NCBI GenBank assembly: GCA_022825185.1
Contig: JAJDYK010000075.1
Span: 1 to 22,286 of the forward strand
Source of the DNA: Candidatus Latescibacterota bacterium
Lineage (GTDB): Bacteria; Latescibacterota; UBA2968; UBA8231
Direction of reading: 5' to 3'
DNA length: 22,286 nt
Made by a program: the position numbers and the translations under genes. Positions 1-7,102 of the stretch are shown here, one piece after another. Below the pieces are notes generated by a model. It was not told the DNA's origin. It saw only the letters and a program-made list of their open reading frames with translations, and ran no database searches. The stretch's first letter is position 1. The number at the start of each line of letters is the position of its first letter.

Positions 1-684
1 CAGATCCGCCTGTACGGTGCCGAACTAGTCCCGGTGGAAGGCCCACGCCCTCGGGCCACCGAAGCTCTGCTCGAGTACATCGACCGCACTGGGGCCGTGT
101 ACGCCTCGCACCTGTGGCACCCCCTCTTTATAGAAGGCCTCAAAACCTTGGCTTTTGAACTAGCCGAGCAACTCGACTGGACCGTCCCCGACGCAGTAAT
201 CTGTCCGGTCGGTGCCGGCAGCATCTTGCTGGGCCTGTACCGTGGCTTCCTCGACTTGCAGCGGGCCGGGCTAGTCAACCGCCTGCCGCGCCTCATTGCC
301 GTCCAAGCCGAACACGTCTCGCCACTGTACCAGGCCTTCCACGCCGACTTAGACGTGGTCCCTCCCGCCGCTTCTCCGCGCCCCACCCGGGCCGAGGGCA
401 TTGCCCTGCCCCGCCCGGTCAGAGACCGCGAAGTCATCAACGCTTTGCGCCAGTCAGCAGGTACCGTAGTCGCCGTCTCCGAAGAGGCCATAGTCCAGGG
501 CCTGCGTCAGTTGGGCCGGGCCGGTTTTTGCGTGGAACCCACTTCGGCTGTGATATGGGACGGCCTGCGCCAAGCCCGGGCCAGCGGTCTGGTAGAGCCG
601 GGTCAGCGGATCGTGGCCGTGCTTTCGGGGCACGGCCTGAAAGCGGCCCAACCCATCGGCGAGTTGTTAGCAAACGGCGAGTAA
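1..684 (+). CDS. PLP-dependent threonine synthase-like enzyme, C-terminal part (5' partial)
   Basis: The reading frame is open to the left edge, so the true start lies outside; the GTG at 34 is only an internal codon. What remains is the C-terminal ~227 residues of a fold-type II PLP enzyme (PALP family: threonine synthase, threonine dehydratase, cysteine synthase). Visible hallmarks are the glycine-rich phosphate-binding loop PVGAGSILLGLYRGF, the segment GIALPRPVR, the late motif VEPTSAVIWDGL and the C-terminal VAVLSGHGLK, which resembles the TGxGLK of threonine synthases. The Schiff-base lysine would lie upstream of the window. The overall pattern fits threonine synthase-like paralogues best, but substrate cannot be fixed from this half. 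The enzyme would act in the cytosol on an amino acid. It is followed by 208 bp without a gene and then by an unrelated promoter, so it ends its own transcription unit. Confidence 0.85.
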   Translation, partial: QIRLYGAELVPVEGPRPRATEALLEYIDRTGAVYASHLWHPLFIEGLKTLAFELAEQLDWTVPDAVICPVGAGSILLGLYRGFLDLQRAGLVNRLPRLIAVQAEHVSPLYQAFHADLDVVPPAASPRPTRAEGIALPRPVRDREVINALRQSAGTVVAVSEEAIVQGLRQLGRAGFCVEPTSAVIWDGLRQARASGLVEPGQRIVAVLSGHGLKAAQPIGELLANGE

Positions 685-803
685 CTGACTTCTCTCAGGG
701 GCGTGTACCCACCGAGGAAGATCAGTTGTAGCTCCACAAGTCCACAATAAATAACAGTTTATAAAATCCCCTCCGAGCGCGGGAAGCCGTCCTTAAAAAA
801 TCC

Positions 804-849
804 TTGACTTCTCTATTACAATAGTGTATTATGTAGATAGAACACTGTT
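804..849 (+). promoter_or_regulatory. Promoter with overlapping palindromic operator for the GntR-ABC operon
   Basis: A sigma70-type promoter is seen: TTGACT at 804-809, a 17-bp spacer and TATTAT at 827-832. The -10 lies inside an imperfect palindrome at 820-849 (22 of 30 positions symmetric) whose half-sites are AGTGTA and AACACT separated by 12 bp. Operators described for YtrA-type GntR repressors have AGTGTA/TACACT half-sites at a similar spacing, so autoregulation by the adjacent gene is likely (inference). The rest of the 685-892 gap shows nothing further. Confidence 0.75.
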
Positions 850-892
850 ACAATAGGACAAAAGAAAACCCCAACCAGAAAGGAGCGAGAAG

Positions 893-1264
893 ATGCCGCT
901 CGATTTTGATCCCACTCGCCCCATCTATTTGCAGATCATTGAGGCGGTGAAAAAACGCACCGTCCAAGGCGTCTATCAGGCCGGAGGCCCTTTGCCGTCA
1001 GTGCGGGAAATGGCCAAGGAGATGGGCGTTAATCCCAATACCATGTCCAGAGCCTACATGGAATTGGAGCGCGAAGGATTCATAACCACGCGACGCGGCG
1101 AGGGATCGTCGATAACCGAGAGCGCCAAACGCATCGACAGCGAGCGCCGCGCCCTAGCCGAAGCGGCGCGCGACCGCTTTGTCGCGGAAATCCGCGATCT
1201 GGCCCTCTCACGCGAACAAATCGACGACCTGCTGCGCGAAATTTCAGAGGAGGTGACGCTATGA
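893..1264 (+). CDS. GntR-family transcriptional regulator, YtrA subfamily
   Basis: This 123-aa protein is about the usual length for the short YtrA subfamily: an N-terminal winged helix-turn-helix (residues ~8-75, with PLPSVREMAKEMGVNPNTM as the recognition region and a GFITTRRGEG wing) followed by a short helical tail of ~45 residues for dimerisation rather than a large ligand-binding domain. The start is supported by AGGAG at 881-885, seven bases before ATG. It overlaps the next gene by ATGA (1261-1264), so translation is coupled to the ABC ATPase. Members of this subfamily repress ABC transporter operons that respond to envelope stress or cell-wall antibiotics; the inducer here is unknown. 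The palindrome over its own promoter (820-849) suggests autorepression. Confidence 0.93.
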   Translation: MPLDFDPTRPIYLQIIEAVKKRTVQGVYQAGGPLPSVREMAKEMGVNPNTMSRAYMELEREGFITTRRGEGSSITESAKRIDSERRALAEAARDRFVAEIRDLALSREQIDDLLREISEEVTL

Positions 1265-1950
1265 TAGAAGTAAAGAACCTGTGGAAGCGATACCCTGGTG
1301 TGACGGCCCTAGGGGGTATCTCCCTAACCGTCGAAAAAGGCCGGGTAATGGGCATTCTCGGCGAAAATGGAAGCGGCAAGAGCACGCTGTTCAAAATCCT
1401 CGCCGGCGTCGCCCACGCCAGCGAAGGCAGCGCCAGCATCTCGGGCCAACCAGTCGGCATTCAAACGCGCCGCATCACTTCGTACCTGCCCGAGGTCAGT
1501 CCGTTTTACGACTGGATGCTCGTCAGCGAGCAACTCGAATTCCTAGCAGCGTTCTATCCCGGCTGGGACATGGACAAATCCCACGAGTTGCTCGGCCTGA
1601 TGAACGTCGATAGCCACCGGAAAATCGGTGCCCTGTCCGATGGCCAGCGGGCGCGGTTGAAGGTAGTAGCCGCCTTTTCGCGGCCGAGCGAGGTGGTGCT
1701 CATGGACGAGCCGCTGGGACGGATCGACCCGCCATCGCGTCGGCGCATCCTAGAGACTTTGCTGAGCGAGTTTCGCGTCGGCGAGCAGACGATTCTGATC
1801 TCGACCCACCTCGTCAGCGAAGTGGAAGAGCTGATAGAAGAAGTGGTCTTTCTGCGCCACGGCGAAATCGCAGTCAGCGGCAACATTGAAGAGTTGAGAC
1901 AACAACGCGGCATGTCGCTCAGCGACATTTTCGAGGAGGTGGTAGCATGA
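1261..1950 (+). CDS. ABC transporter ATP-binding protein
   Basis: A 229-aa nucleotide-binding subunit. Walker A GENGSGKST lies at residues 34-42, the signature LSDGQR at ~125-130 (a variant of LSGGQ), Walker B VVLMDE at 145-150, a D-loop after GRID and the switch histidine in STH at ~183. The usual Q-loop glutamine is not obvious (SYLPE at ~74-78), as is common in YtrB/EcsA-like ATPases. The start has GAGGAGG seven bases upstream. Gene ends overlap on both sides by ATGA, placing it in the middle of a three-gene operon. It should energise the downstream ABC-2 permease at the inner face of the membrane, for export or for sensing an envelope-active compound. The substrate cannot be told from the sequence. 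Confidence 0.93.
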   Translation: MIEVKNLWKRYPGVTALGGISLTVEKGRVMGILGENGSGKSTLFKILAGVAHASEGSASISGQPVGIQTRRITSYLPEVSPFYDWMLVSEQLEFLAAFYPGWDMDKSHELLGLMNVDSHRKIGALSDGQRARLKVVAAFSRPSEVVLMDEPLGRIDPPSRRRILETLLSEFRVGEQTILISTHLVSEVEELIEEVVFLRHGEIAVSGNIEELRQQRGMSLSDIFEEVVA

Positions 1951-2702
1951 ATACCTGGAAGACGCTGTATATAAAAGAAATAAAGGACAACCGCACCTTG
2001 TTCGTCTTGCTGCCATTGGTGACGGTCTTTCTCGAACTCGTTGCGGTGCTGTCGTTCGACGATTCGGGCCCCTCGCCCCACTTATTGTGGAGCGTGGTTC
2101 CATACTCGTTTGTGCTGGTCTTGCCCTTTCTGCTGATCCACTCGTTCTCCCAAGAAATAAAGGGACAGACCCATTACCTACTGCTCTCCCTGCCGGTATC
2201 GCGGGCCCAAGTTTTCGCCGCCAAGGCCGCTGCGGTGACCACGCTCGGCCTCGTCTTGTTCGCCTTGAGCACGGCCGGTCTCATCGCGGTTTTCAGTGAA
2301 CTGCGAGCACTTGTGGCCCTAGTGGAGTCGATCCCGTTCACTGCGATGCACATATCGGTATTTACGGGTGCGTGCTATCTGTCGGCCATGGCCCTGATGC
2401 TGGGCATGGCGGGCGGAGTCGCCGGACTCAAGTTGGTGGTGCGGCGCTTTGCTGGCCTCGCTTCGGCCGCTTTCGTCTTGGGCGTGTTGTACTGCTACTT
2501 TGGCACCCTGCCCGAGGTTTTCGGCTGGATCGATTTGCCCGACAATAGTTTGCTCTGGTCGGACTCGAACAGTGGCGTCCAGGTTAGTATGAGTCCCGAG
2601 TTCCTCAAGATCAATTTCACATTCTTCGCGCACTCCCTCATCGTCGGACTGGCGTCCATGGGAATCGGGATGTGGCTATTTGAAAAGCGGGCCGAAGCCT
2701 GA
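1947..2702 (+). CDS. ABC-2 type transporter permease
   Basis: A 251-aa integral membrane protein with about six hydrophobic segments: roughly residues 17-37, 47-68, 91-113, 131-158, 168-188 and 222-246. The region between TM2 and TM3 (SQEIKGQTHYLLLSLPVSRAQVFAAKAAA) carries the KGxxxxLLxLPVSR type element typical of ABC-2 permeases. The start overlaps the ATPase stop (ATGA, 1947-1950) and has GAGGAGG seven bases upstream, so it is translationally coupled. Together with the ATPase it would form a dimeric half-transporter. A stem-loop at 2708-2740 follows directly and probably ends the operon. Confidence 0.88.
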   Translation: MNTWKTLYIKEIKDNRTLFVLLPLVTVFLELVAVLSFDDSGPSPHLLWSVVPYSFVLVLPFLLIHSFSQEIKGQTHYLLLSLPVSRAQVFAAKAAAVTTLGLVLFALSTAGLIAVFSELRALVALVESIPFTAMHISVFTGACYLSAMALMLGMAGGVAGLKLVVRRFAGLASAAFVLGVLYCYFGTLPEVFGWIDLPDNSLLWSDSNSGVQVSMSPEFLKINFTFFAHSLIVGLASMGIGMWLFEKRAEA

Positions 2703-2707
2703 AATTC

Positions 2708-2740
2708 AGTGGTCAGTGGTCAAACTAGCCACCGGCCACT
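2708..2740. terminator. Stem-loop between convergent genes, probable bidirectional terminator
   Basis: Arms AGTGGTCAGTGG (2708-2719) and CCACCGGCCACT (2729-2740) pair at 11 of 12 positions (one G-U, one A-C mismatch) around a 9-nt loop. It lies between the permease stop and the stop of the converging PhyH gene. No clear U-tract follows on either strand, so efficiency as an intrinsic terminator is uncertain. The left arm is a tandem AGTGGTC unit. Confidence 0.5.
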
Positions 2741-2749
2741 CGACAGTCT

Positions 2750-3643
2750 CTACGCCGATCGCCTGCGCTCGGCCCACGTGCGGCGCTTGCGGCGGTGCAA
2801 CGCCACATCGTCGCGGTAGGCGTCGGGGTCGCGGTCCAATCCGGTCTCGCGGTCGAGGAAGAGCGGGAAGTCAGAAGCCGGGGGTTTGGCGTTGTGATAA
2901 GCGTTGGTGTAGGAACGCATGATGATGCGCTGCTCGCGGTTGAGGGTCTCAAGCCAAGCCGGATCGGACTGGAGGCGGTCGGCTGGAGTGAGCCAAGCCG
3001 GGCAGTAGGCGTAGAAGATATTCTTGCGCACCACGTCGCTCTCGTTAGGCTCGACGCGATGCCAGATGCTCGAGTGCATGAAGGTCATGGTGCCCTTGCG
3101 CGGGCAGACCACCCGCTCGCCCGGGATCGGCTGGTGGCTGTCGTACTCATCGACGTATTGCTTGCGGTGGCTGCCGGGCAGGACCACTAGGTTGCCCATT
3201 TTGGCCCGTGGCAGGTCGGTCAGCCAGAAGCCGATCTTGATTTGTAGCGGCAATTCGGGCGAGAAGGTGCCGTACGGCACGGCGCGGGCACCATCGGGAT
3301 GCCAGATATTGTAGCGTTCACCGCCGGGCGGACGGATAAAAAACTGACTCTGATGCAGCTTGAGCAATTCGCCAAAAAGGTCGTAGGCGTAGCCAATGTG
3401 GCGGGGGTGGTCAATGAGCGCGGCAAAGGCGGGATCGCGCTCGACGATATTTTGGCAACCGAAGGTCTCCCCTGCCCGGTATTTGGGGCTGGATTGGCAA
3501 ACGCGATCGACGGCGGCCGTGAGTTCATCGACGGCCGCTTGGTCGAGGGCGTCTTCAAAGAAGAGGATTCCCTCGCGGTTGAAGGTTTCCCACTCGTCGT
3601 CGGTAAAGCCAGGTGGGGCGATGCGGTAGGCGGAATCGGTCAT
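2750..3643 (-). CDS. Phytanoyl-CoA dioxygenase (PhyH) family Fe(II)/2-oxoglutarate oxygenase 1
   Basis: A 297-aa protein with the double-stranded beta-helix signature of PhyH enzymes. The facial triad is visible: H115 and D117 in WHPDG, and H195 in SSIWHRVEPN; R206 (VVRKNIFYAY) is the expected 2-oxoglutarate carboxylate ligand. A G-x-LVVLPGSHR strand precedes the distal histidine, as in the family. Such enzymes hydroxylate (or halogenate) lipids and small molecules; the substrate is not predictable here. The start has AGGAG eight to nine bases upstream. It follows the DUF4143 ATPase on the same strand with only 21 bp between them, so the two are probably co-transcribed. The C-terminus is unusually basic (HRRKRRTWAERRRSA). 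Confidence 0.92.
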   Translation of the reverse strand: MTDSAYRIAPPGFTDDEWETFNREGILFFEDALDQAAVDELTAAVDRVCQSSPKYRAGETFGCQNIVERDPAFAALIDHPRHIGYAYDLFGELLKLHQSQFFIRPPGGERYNIWHPDGARAVPYGTFSPELPLQIKIGFWLTDLPRAKMGNLVVLPGSHRKQYVDEYDSHQPIPGERVVCPRKGTMTFMHSSIWHRVEPNESDVVRKNIFYAYCPAWLTPADRLQSDPAWLETLNREQRIIMRSYTNAYHNAKPPASDFPLFLDRETGLDRDPDAYRDDVALHRRKRRTWAERRRSA

Positions 3644-3664
3644 GGTGCAGGCTCCTGTGTAAGG

Positions 3665-4828
3665 TTAAGAGGTGTGGGCCAGTAAAGGTCGGCCCGGTAC
3701 CAGCCCTTGCAAAAATTCGCCGCAGGGCAGACAGCGTATTCCCTGTATCTCGACCCGCTCGTCTCCCCTATACAGTAAGCACACCTCAGCTTCGGGATAG
3801 TCTTGTTTGAAAGCGCGCAGACCGTTGAGATCGCTCGGGCGAATGGTGCGGGTGTTTTTGACTTCTATGGCCCAAAAGCCTTCCGATCCGTAGAGGACAA
3901 AATCGACTTCCCTTCCCGACTTGGTGCGCCAAAAGAACAAGGTGTGGTGATCGCCGCTATACGCGTTCCAAGCCCGCAGATGCTGGCCCACCAGTCCCTC
4001 TATAGCACTGCCGTGTATTTCTTCAGGACGGTCCAGCGGTCCGGCCGGTCGCAGCGATCTGAAGACGCCGACATCGAAAAAGTAGAATTTAGGATGGGTG
4101 CTTAGGTGTCTTTTGGCCCGCTTAGTAAACACCGGCACCCGAAAACATAGCAACAGATCCTCCAAAATGTCGATGTACCCCTCGACGGTTTTCCGCTCGA
4201 CTTGGCACTCCCTAGCGACCGCGGCAACACTCAGAACCGATCCATGCGAAAAGCTGATGGCTTCCAAAAAGCGCGAGAAGTTGCCGACATTGCGCACCAA
4301 GCCTTCCATCTGGACTTCTTCTCGCAGGTAAAGAGCGGCATACGCGCCGAGTGCCTCTGCGGGAGATGCTGAGTCCACGACCAAGGGCACAAGACCAAAG
4401 CGCAGGGCGCGCTCTAGGTCAAAAGCAGCCCCGAGTTCAGCGGCCATAAAGGGATGCATGGTCTTGAGCACAGCTCGGCCAGCCAGTAGGTCAATCCCGG
4501 TGCGCTTCAGTTTTCTCGCACTAGAGCCGGTGAGGACGAACCTGAGCGATCGGTGCTGCTCGATGAGTTGGTGGACTACGTCGAGTAACTCGGGAAGCTT
4601 TTGCACCTCGTCAATGATGATAGTGTCCTTGGCGGGATTGCCAGCGATGAGTTCTCCCAGCCGTTCGGGGCGGGCCGCGTAGAGCCGATACGTCTCTGGA
4701 GCGAGCAGATCCACGAGCAAGGCGTCCTGCAAATGGGCATGGAGCCAGGTCGATTTGCCTGTGCCGCGAGGACCAAAAAGAAAAAAACTGGTCTCCGATG
4801 CCTGGAAAAATCGCCTCTTTATTTCCAT
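3665..4828 (-). CDS. AAA+ ATPase with DUF4143 C-terminal domain
   Basis: A 387-aa protein, normal length for the AAA_14/DUF4143 family. Walker A GPRGTGKST is at residues 19-27, Walker B TIIIDEV at ~69-75 followed by QKLPELL, and the sensor-1 segment VLTGSSARKLK at ~98-108. The C-terminal part has a restriction-fold-like pattern, WRTKSGREVDFVLYG then WAIEVKN, matching the D...E-x-K arrangement often seen in this family. These ATPases are widespread and frequently horizontally transferred; their exact role is unknown. The start has AAGGA four to five bases upstream and a strong promoter further up (TTGACA-16-TATTTT). A perfect 7-bp-arm inverted repeat covers the -10. PhyH 1 follows after 21 bp. 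Confidence 0.92.
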   Translation of the reverse strand: MEIKRRFFQASETSFFLFGPRGTGKSTWLHAHLQDALLVDLLAPETYRLYAARPERLGELIAGNPAKDTIIIDEVQKLPELLDVVHQLIEQHRSLRFVLTGSSARKLKRTGIDLLAGRAVLKTMHPFMAAELGAAFDLERALRFGLVPLVVDSASPAEALGAYAALYLREEVQMEGLVRNVGNFSRFLEAISFSHGSVLSVAAVARECQVERKTVEGYIDILEDLLLCFRVPVFTKRAKRHLSTHPKFYFFDVGVFRSLRPAGPLDRPEEIHGSAIEGLVGQHLRAWNAYSGDHHTLFFWRTKSGREVDFVLYGSEGFWAIEVKNTRTIRPSDLNGLRAFKQDYPEAEVCLLYRGDERVEIQGIRCLPCGEFLQGLVPGRPLLAHTS

Positions 4829-4839
4829 TTTTCCTTCTT

Positions 4840-4886
4840 TTTTGGAATTATTAACTCCAAAATACCACTTAATGCCCTTCTGTCAA
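4840..4886 (-). promoter_or_regulatory. Promoter and operator-like palindrome of the DUF4143 ATPase
   Basis: On the minus strand TTGACA (4886-4881), a 16-bp spacer and TATTTT (4864-4859) form a good sigma70-type promoter. A perfect inverted repeat TTTTGGA (4840-4846) / TCCAAAA (4856-4862) with a 9-bp centre overlaps the -10 and the likely start of transcription. The position suits a repressor site; which protein binds is unknown. The remaining gap, 4887-5018, shows no gene or clear signal. Confidence 0.65.
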
Positions 4887-5018
4887 GCAAACTGCTATGT
4901 CGATGCAGCTTGTTGAATGCGCTGTTGATCGAGGAGGGGCTATCGCGCCGTCAGTGGCGGCGGACACTCAGCCGTAGAAGCGGTCTGATTCGGGGAAAGA
5001 TGCGTGCCGCGTCAAATG

Positions 5019-5762
5019 CTACCGGCGCTGGTACGCAATGGCGTAAAAAGCCTGCGACTGGCCGCTGCGGTTCGGCTCGCTGCGGTGCCAAGTGTAATTG
5101 CTGAAGAACAGTCCGTCTCCCGGCTTAGTAGCGATTAGCTTCTCATCGGCAAAGTCCACTTGCTCTAGAGGCACGCGATGGCGTTTGAAAGGCTGGAAGC
5201 CCTCGTCGCCCACGTGGCCCATGGGCGGATCGTCGTAGTAGGATTCGTGCTCAATGAGTTGCCATCCTTGGTGGCTGGCCGGCATCACGGCCAAGGCGCT
5301 GGCTTCTACCCCGACCTCCGTCAAGGGAATCCAGCAGTTGCACCCCAACTCTGGCGCTATTTTCCAGTAGAACGAATCCTGATGGAAATAGCTGCGCCCC
5401 CCTTGCTCTTCGACAATTGCGGCGTGCTTGACCCCTATTTGATCGGTAAAGCGCTCCACTGGCCCTCCCAGCAGGGCCGCCATGACTTCGGCCAAGCGCG
5501 AATGATCGGCGATCTGCGCGAACACCTCCTCCTGACTGGCCGGCTGCTGAATGCCGCCCGGCAGCGGACTGCCCCCAGCGGCTTTATAACGACTTGGATC
5601 GAGCACCTGGAAATGCCTCTCCGACCAGTCGGGCAAGTCCCCGGCTATTTCCATGGTGCGCTGACGAGCGGCCTCGATCAGATCGTCCGGGATCAATTCT
5701 TCGACTAGGCAATAGCCTTCTTCGCGGTATTGCCGTAGGTGGTTCTCCGTCGCTAAAACCAT
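5019..5762 (-). CDS. PhyH family Fe(II)/2-oxoglutarate oxygenase 2
   Basis: A 247-aa PhyH-type oxygenase. The triad is H127 and D129 (YFHQDSFYW) and H226 (NYTWHRSEPNRSG), with R232 as the likely 2-oxoglutarate anchor. The segment HQDSFYWKI and the acidic, glycine-rich lid region (PPMGHVGDEGFQPF) recall PhyH enzymes acting on hydrophobic or CoA-linked substrates, but this is only a resemblance. It differs strongly from the other three PhyH proteins in the window and is not a recent duplicate. The start has GGAGGAG six bases upstream. It lies 32 bp downstream of the GNAT acetyltransferase on the same strand, so both probably form one transcript. Confidence 0.92.
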   Translation of the reverse strand: MVLATENHLRQYREEGYCLVEELIPDDLIEAARQRTMEIAGDLPDWSERHFQVLDPSRYKAAGGSPLPGGIQQPASQEEVFAQIADHSRLAEVMAALLGGPVERFTDQIGVKHAAIVEEQGGRSYFHQDSFYWKIAPELGCNCWIPLTEVGVEASALAVMPASHQGWQLIEHESYYDDPPMGHVGDEGFQPFKRHRVPLEQVDFADEKLIATKPGDGLFFSNYTWHRSEPNRSGQSQAFYAIAYQRR

Positions 5763-5794
5763 AATTTCTCCTCCCGCGAGTTATGCGTCTGCCC

Positions 5795-6979
5795 CTACCC
5801 TGCCTCGACATCAGAGCGGTACGGCACGCGCCCGTGCAACAACGCATCGCAGGCCGCCCCCACTGCTGGATTGCCGCCGGTCAAACGCCCCATAGCTCGC
5901 GCTTGAGACACGGTCAAGCCGCCAGCAAACAATTGCGTAAAGGTGTTAATGTCGCAACACAGCGCGTCTTTGTCTGACTTTTCCGAAACTTGCACCTGAC
6001 CTCCTTCAGCCTGCACCGTCGCGACCAGCGGCTTGTCGGCACTCACCACCCAGTCGGCCACCTCAAACGAGACCGTCGCCCGCAAATTTTCAGGCGGCTT
6101 GAGATGCGCCAAAGCTTGTCCCACGTCCAGCACTCGCAACGCCAAGTCGAACTCAACGGATGCGTTAAAGCGCTCTGGGAATGCGCCGAGCAGCAAGCTG
6201 TCGGGCGGCAGATCGAGGTTCAAGGCAGCTACCCCGTCCATATCAGCCACGGACCGCACGAACTTCAATTGAGCAGCAAAAGAGGCCCCGTGCAGCTCTC
6301 GCACGGTAATGCGTTTGCCTTGGCCACGCCCCATATCCCCTATTAACATCAGAGCCGAGCAATCCACTGCTCCACCGTCCCCCTCCAGCACCCAAAGCTC
6401 GCGCCGTATATCCTCCTTTTGCCAAAACGCTTCCGAGCGCACCGACTGCCCATTGCGCAATTGCGCCCCTTCGGTGTGCAACCGATGCACGGCGCTCGCG
6501 TCCTCCGCAGTCGCCCGCCGCACCTCCCCCACCGTCGCCGTAGCTTGGCGGACCAGATCCGGCCATACTTTCAGTTCCAATCTCGGCGCTGGACAAGCCC
6601 ATCCGAACTTGCCGTACCATCTAAAAGAAAAAGGCCACAGCGGGCTGACACAGCAACCGCGTTCCCGCAGTATGTGAATGGCCCGCCCCATGAGTCCACC
6701 AGCGTGCCCGCGCCGCTTGTGCTTGGGATCGGTAGCTACCCCACCAATGGCTCCAGCCGGAATCTGTGCCGCGCCCCACCACAGCGATTCGGGCTGATAG
6801 CCCAAGGCGCACACCATAGTCCCCTCCCCATCAAAGCCAGCCAGCGTCGTCTCATCCTCCCCGTACCAATCTTCAGTGTGTTCCATAAAGGCGCGCCCGG
6901 CCACTAAGCGGGCATGAGGTAAATCCTCCGTCCCTATCTGGCGAACATCTAAGTCTTTATTGTAATGGGGTTGCTGCAT
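5795..6979 (-). CDS. Eis-like GNAT N-acetyltransferase with C-terminal SCP2-type domain
   Basis: A 394-aa protein with the three-part plan of the Eis/YkuA-type acetyltransferases. The N-terminal GNAT domain carries the acetyl-CoA loop GGVATDPKHKRRGHAGGLM (~79-97), followed by PLWPFSFRWYGKFGW (~113-127), a sequence typical of Eis-like enzymes. A second degenerate GNAT half follows and then a sterol-carrier-like tail ending ALLHGRVPYRSDVEAG. Proteins of this group acetylate amines, including aminoglycosides or protein lysines; substrate here is unknown. I chose the ATG at 6979 because GAGAGGAG stands seven bases before it; an upstream GTG at 7009 would add ten residues (MDNAIERRIS) without such a site. 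PhyH 2 follows 32 bp later. Confidence 0.88.
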   Translation of the reverse strand: MQQPHYNKDLDVRQIGTEDLPHARLVAGRAFMEHTEDWYGEDETTLAGFDGEGTMVCALGYQPESLWWGAAQIPAGAIGGVATDPKHKRRGHAGGLMGRAIHILRERGCCVSPLWPFSFRWYGKFGWACPAPRLELKVWPDLVRQATATVGEVRRATAEDASAVHRLHTEGAQLRNGQSVRSEAFWQKEDIRRELWVLEGDGGAVDCSALMLIGDMGRGQGKRITVRELHGASFAAQLKFVRSVADMDGVAALNLDLPPDSLLLGAFPERFNASVEFDLALRVLDVGQALAHLKPPENLRATVSFEVADWVVSADKPLVATVQAEGGQVQVSEKSDKDALCCDINTFTQLFAGGLTVSQARAMGRLTGGNPAVGAACDALLHGRVPYRSDVEAG

Positions 6980-7015
6980 TGAGATTCTCCTCTCTATGGC
7001 ATTGTCCACCCTGTA

Positions 7016-7036
7016 CGAGTATCGCTATTATACTCG
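7016..7036. promoter_or_regulatory. Palindromic operator-like site in the divergent GNAT / sialidase-like intergenic region
   Basis: CGAGTAT (7016-7022), a 7-bp centre and ATACTCG (7030-7036) form a perfect inverted repeat. On the minus strand it contains TATAAT (7032-7027), a perfect -10 for the GNAT gene though the -35 is weak. On the plus strand TTGTCC (7002-7007), an 18-bp spacer and TATTAT (7026-7031) can serve the sialidase-like gene. One bound regulator could thus control both directions. Confidence 0.5.
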
Positions 7037-7102
7037 CGACCTTCTCAAATAATTAAGACATACGCACCGCACAATGAAAAGCGACTAACTTGGAGCATCA
7101 AA

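Noticed and set aside
1080..1460. Long minus-strand frames opposite the GntR-ABC genes and similar GC-rich antisense frames across the window
   Set aside because: They are complements of well-supported genes with no start signals of their own and typical arginine/proline/alanine-rich shadow composition.
4887..5018. Remnant gene between the DUF4143 ATPase and PhyH 2
   Set aside because: No frame with recognisable protein character, ribosome-binding site or conserved motif was found.
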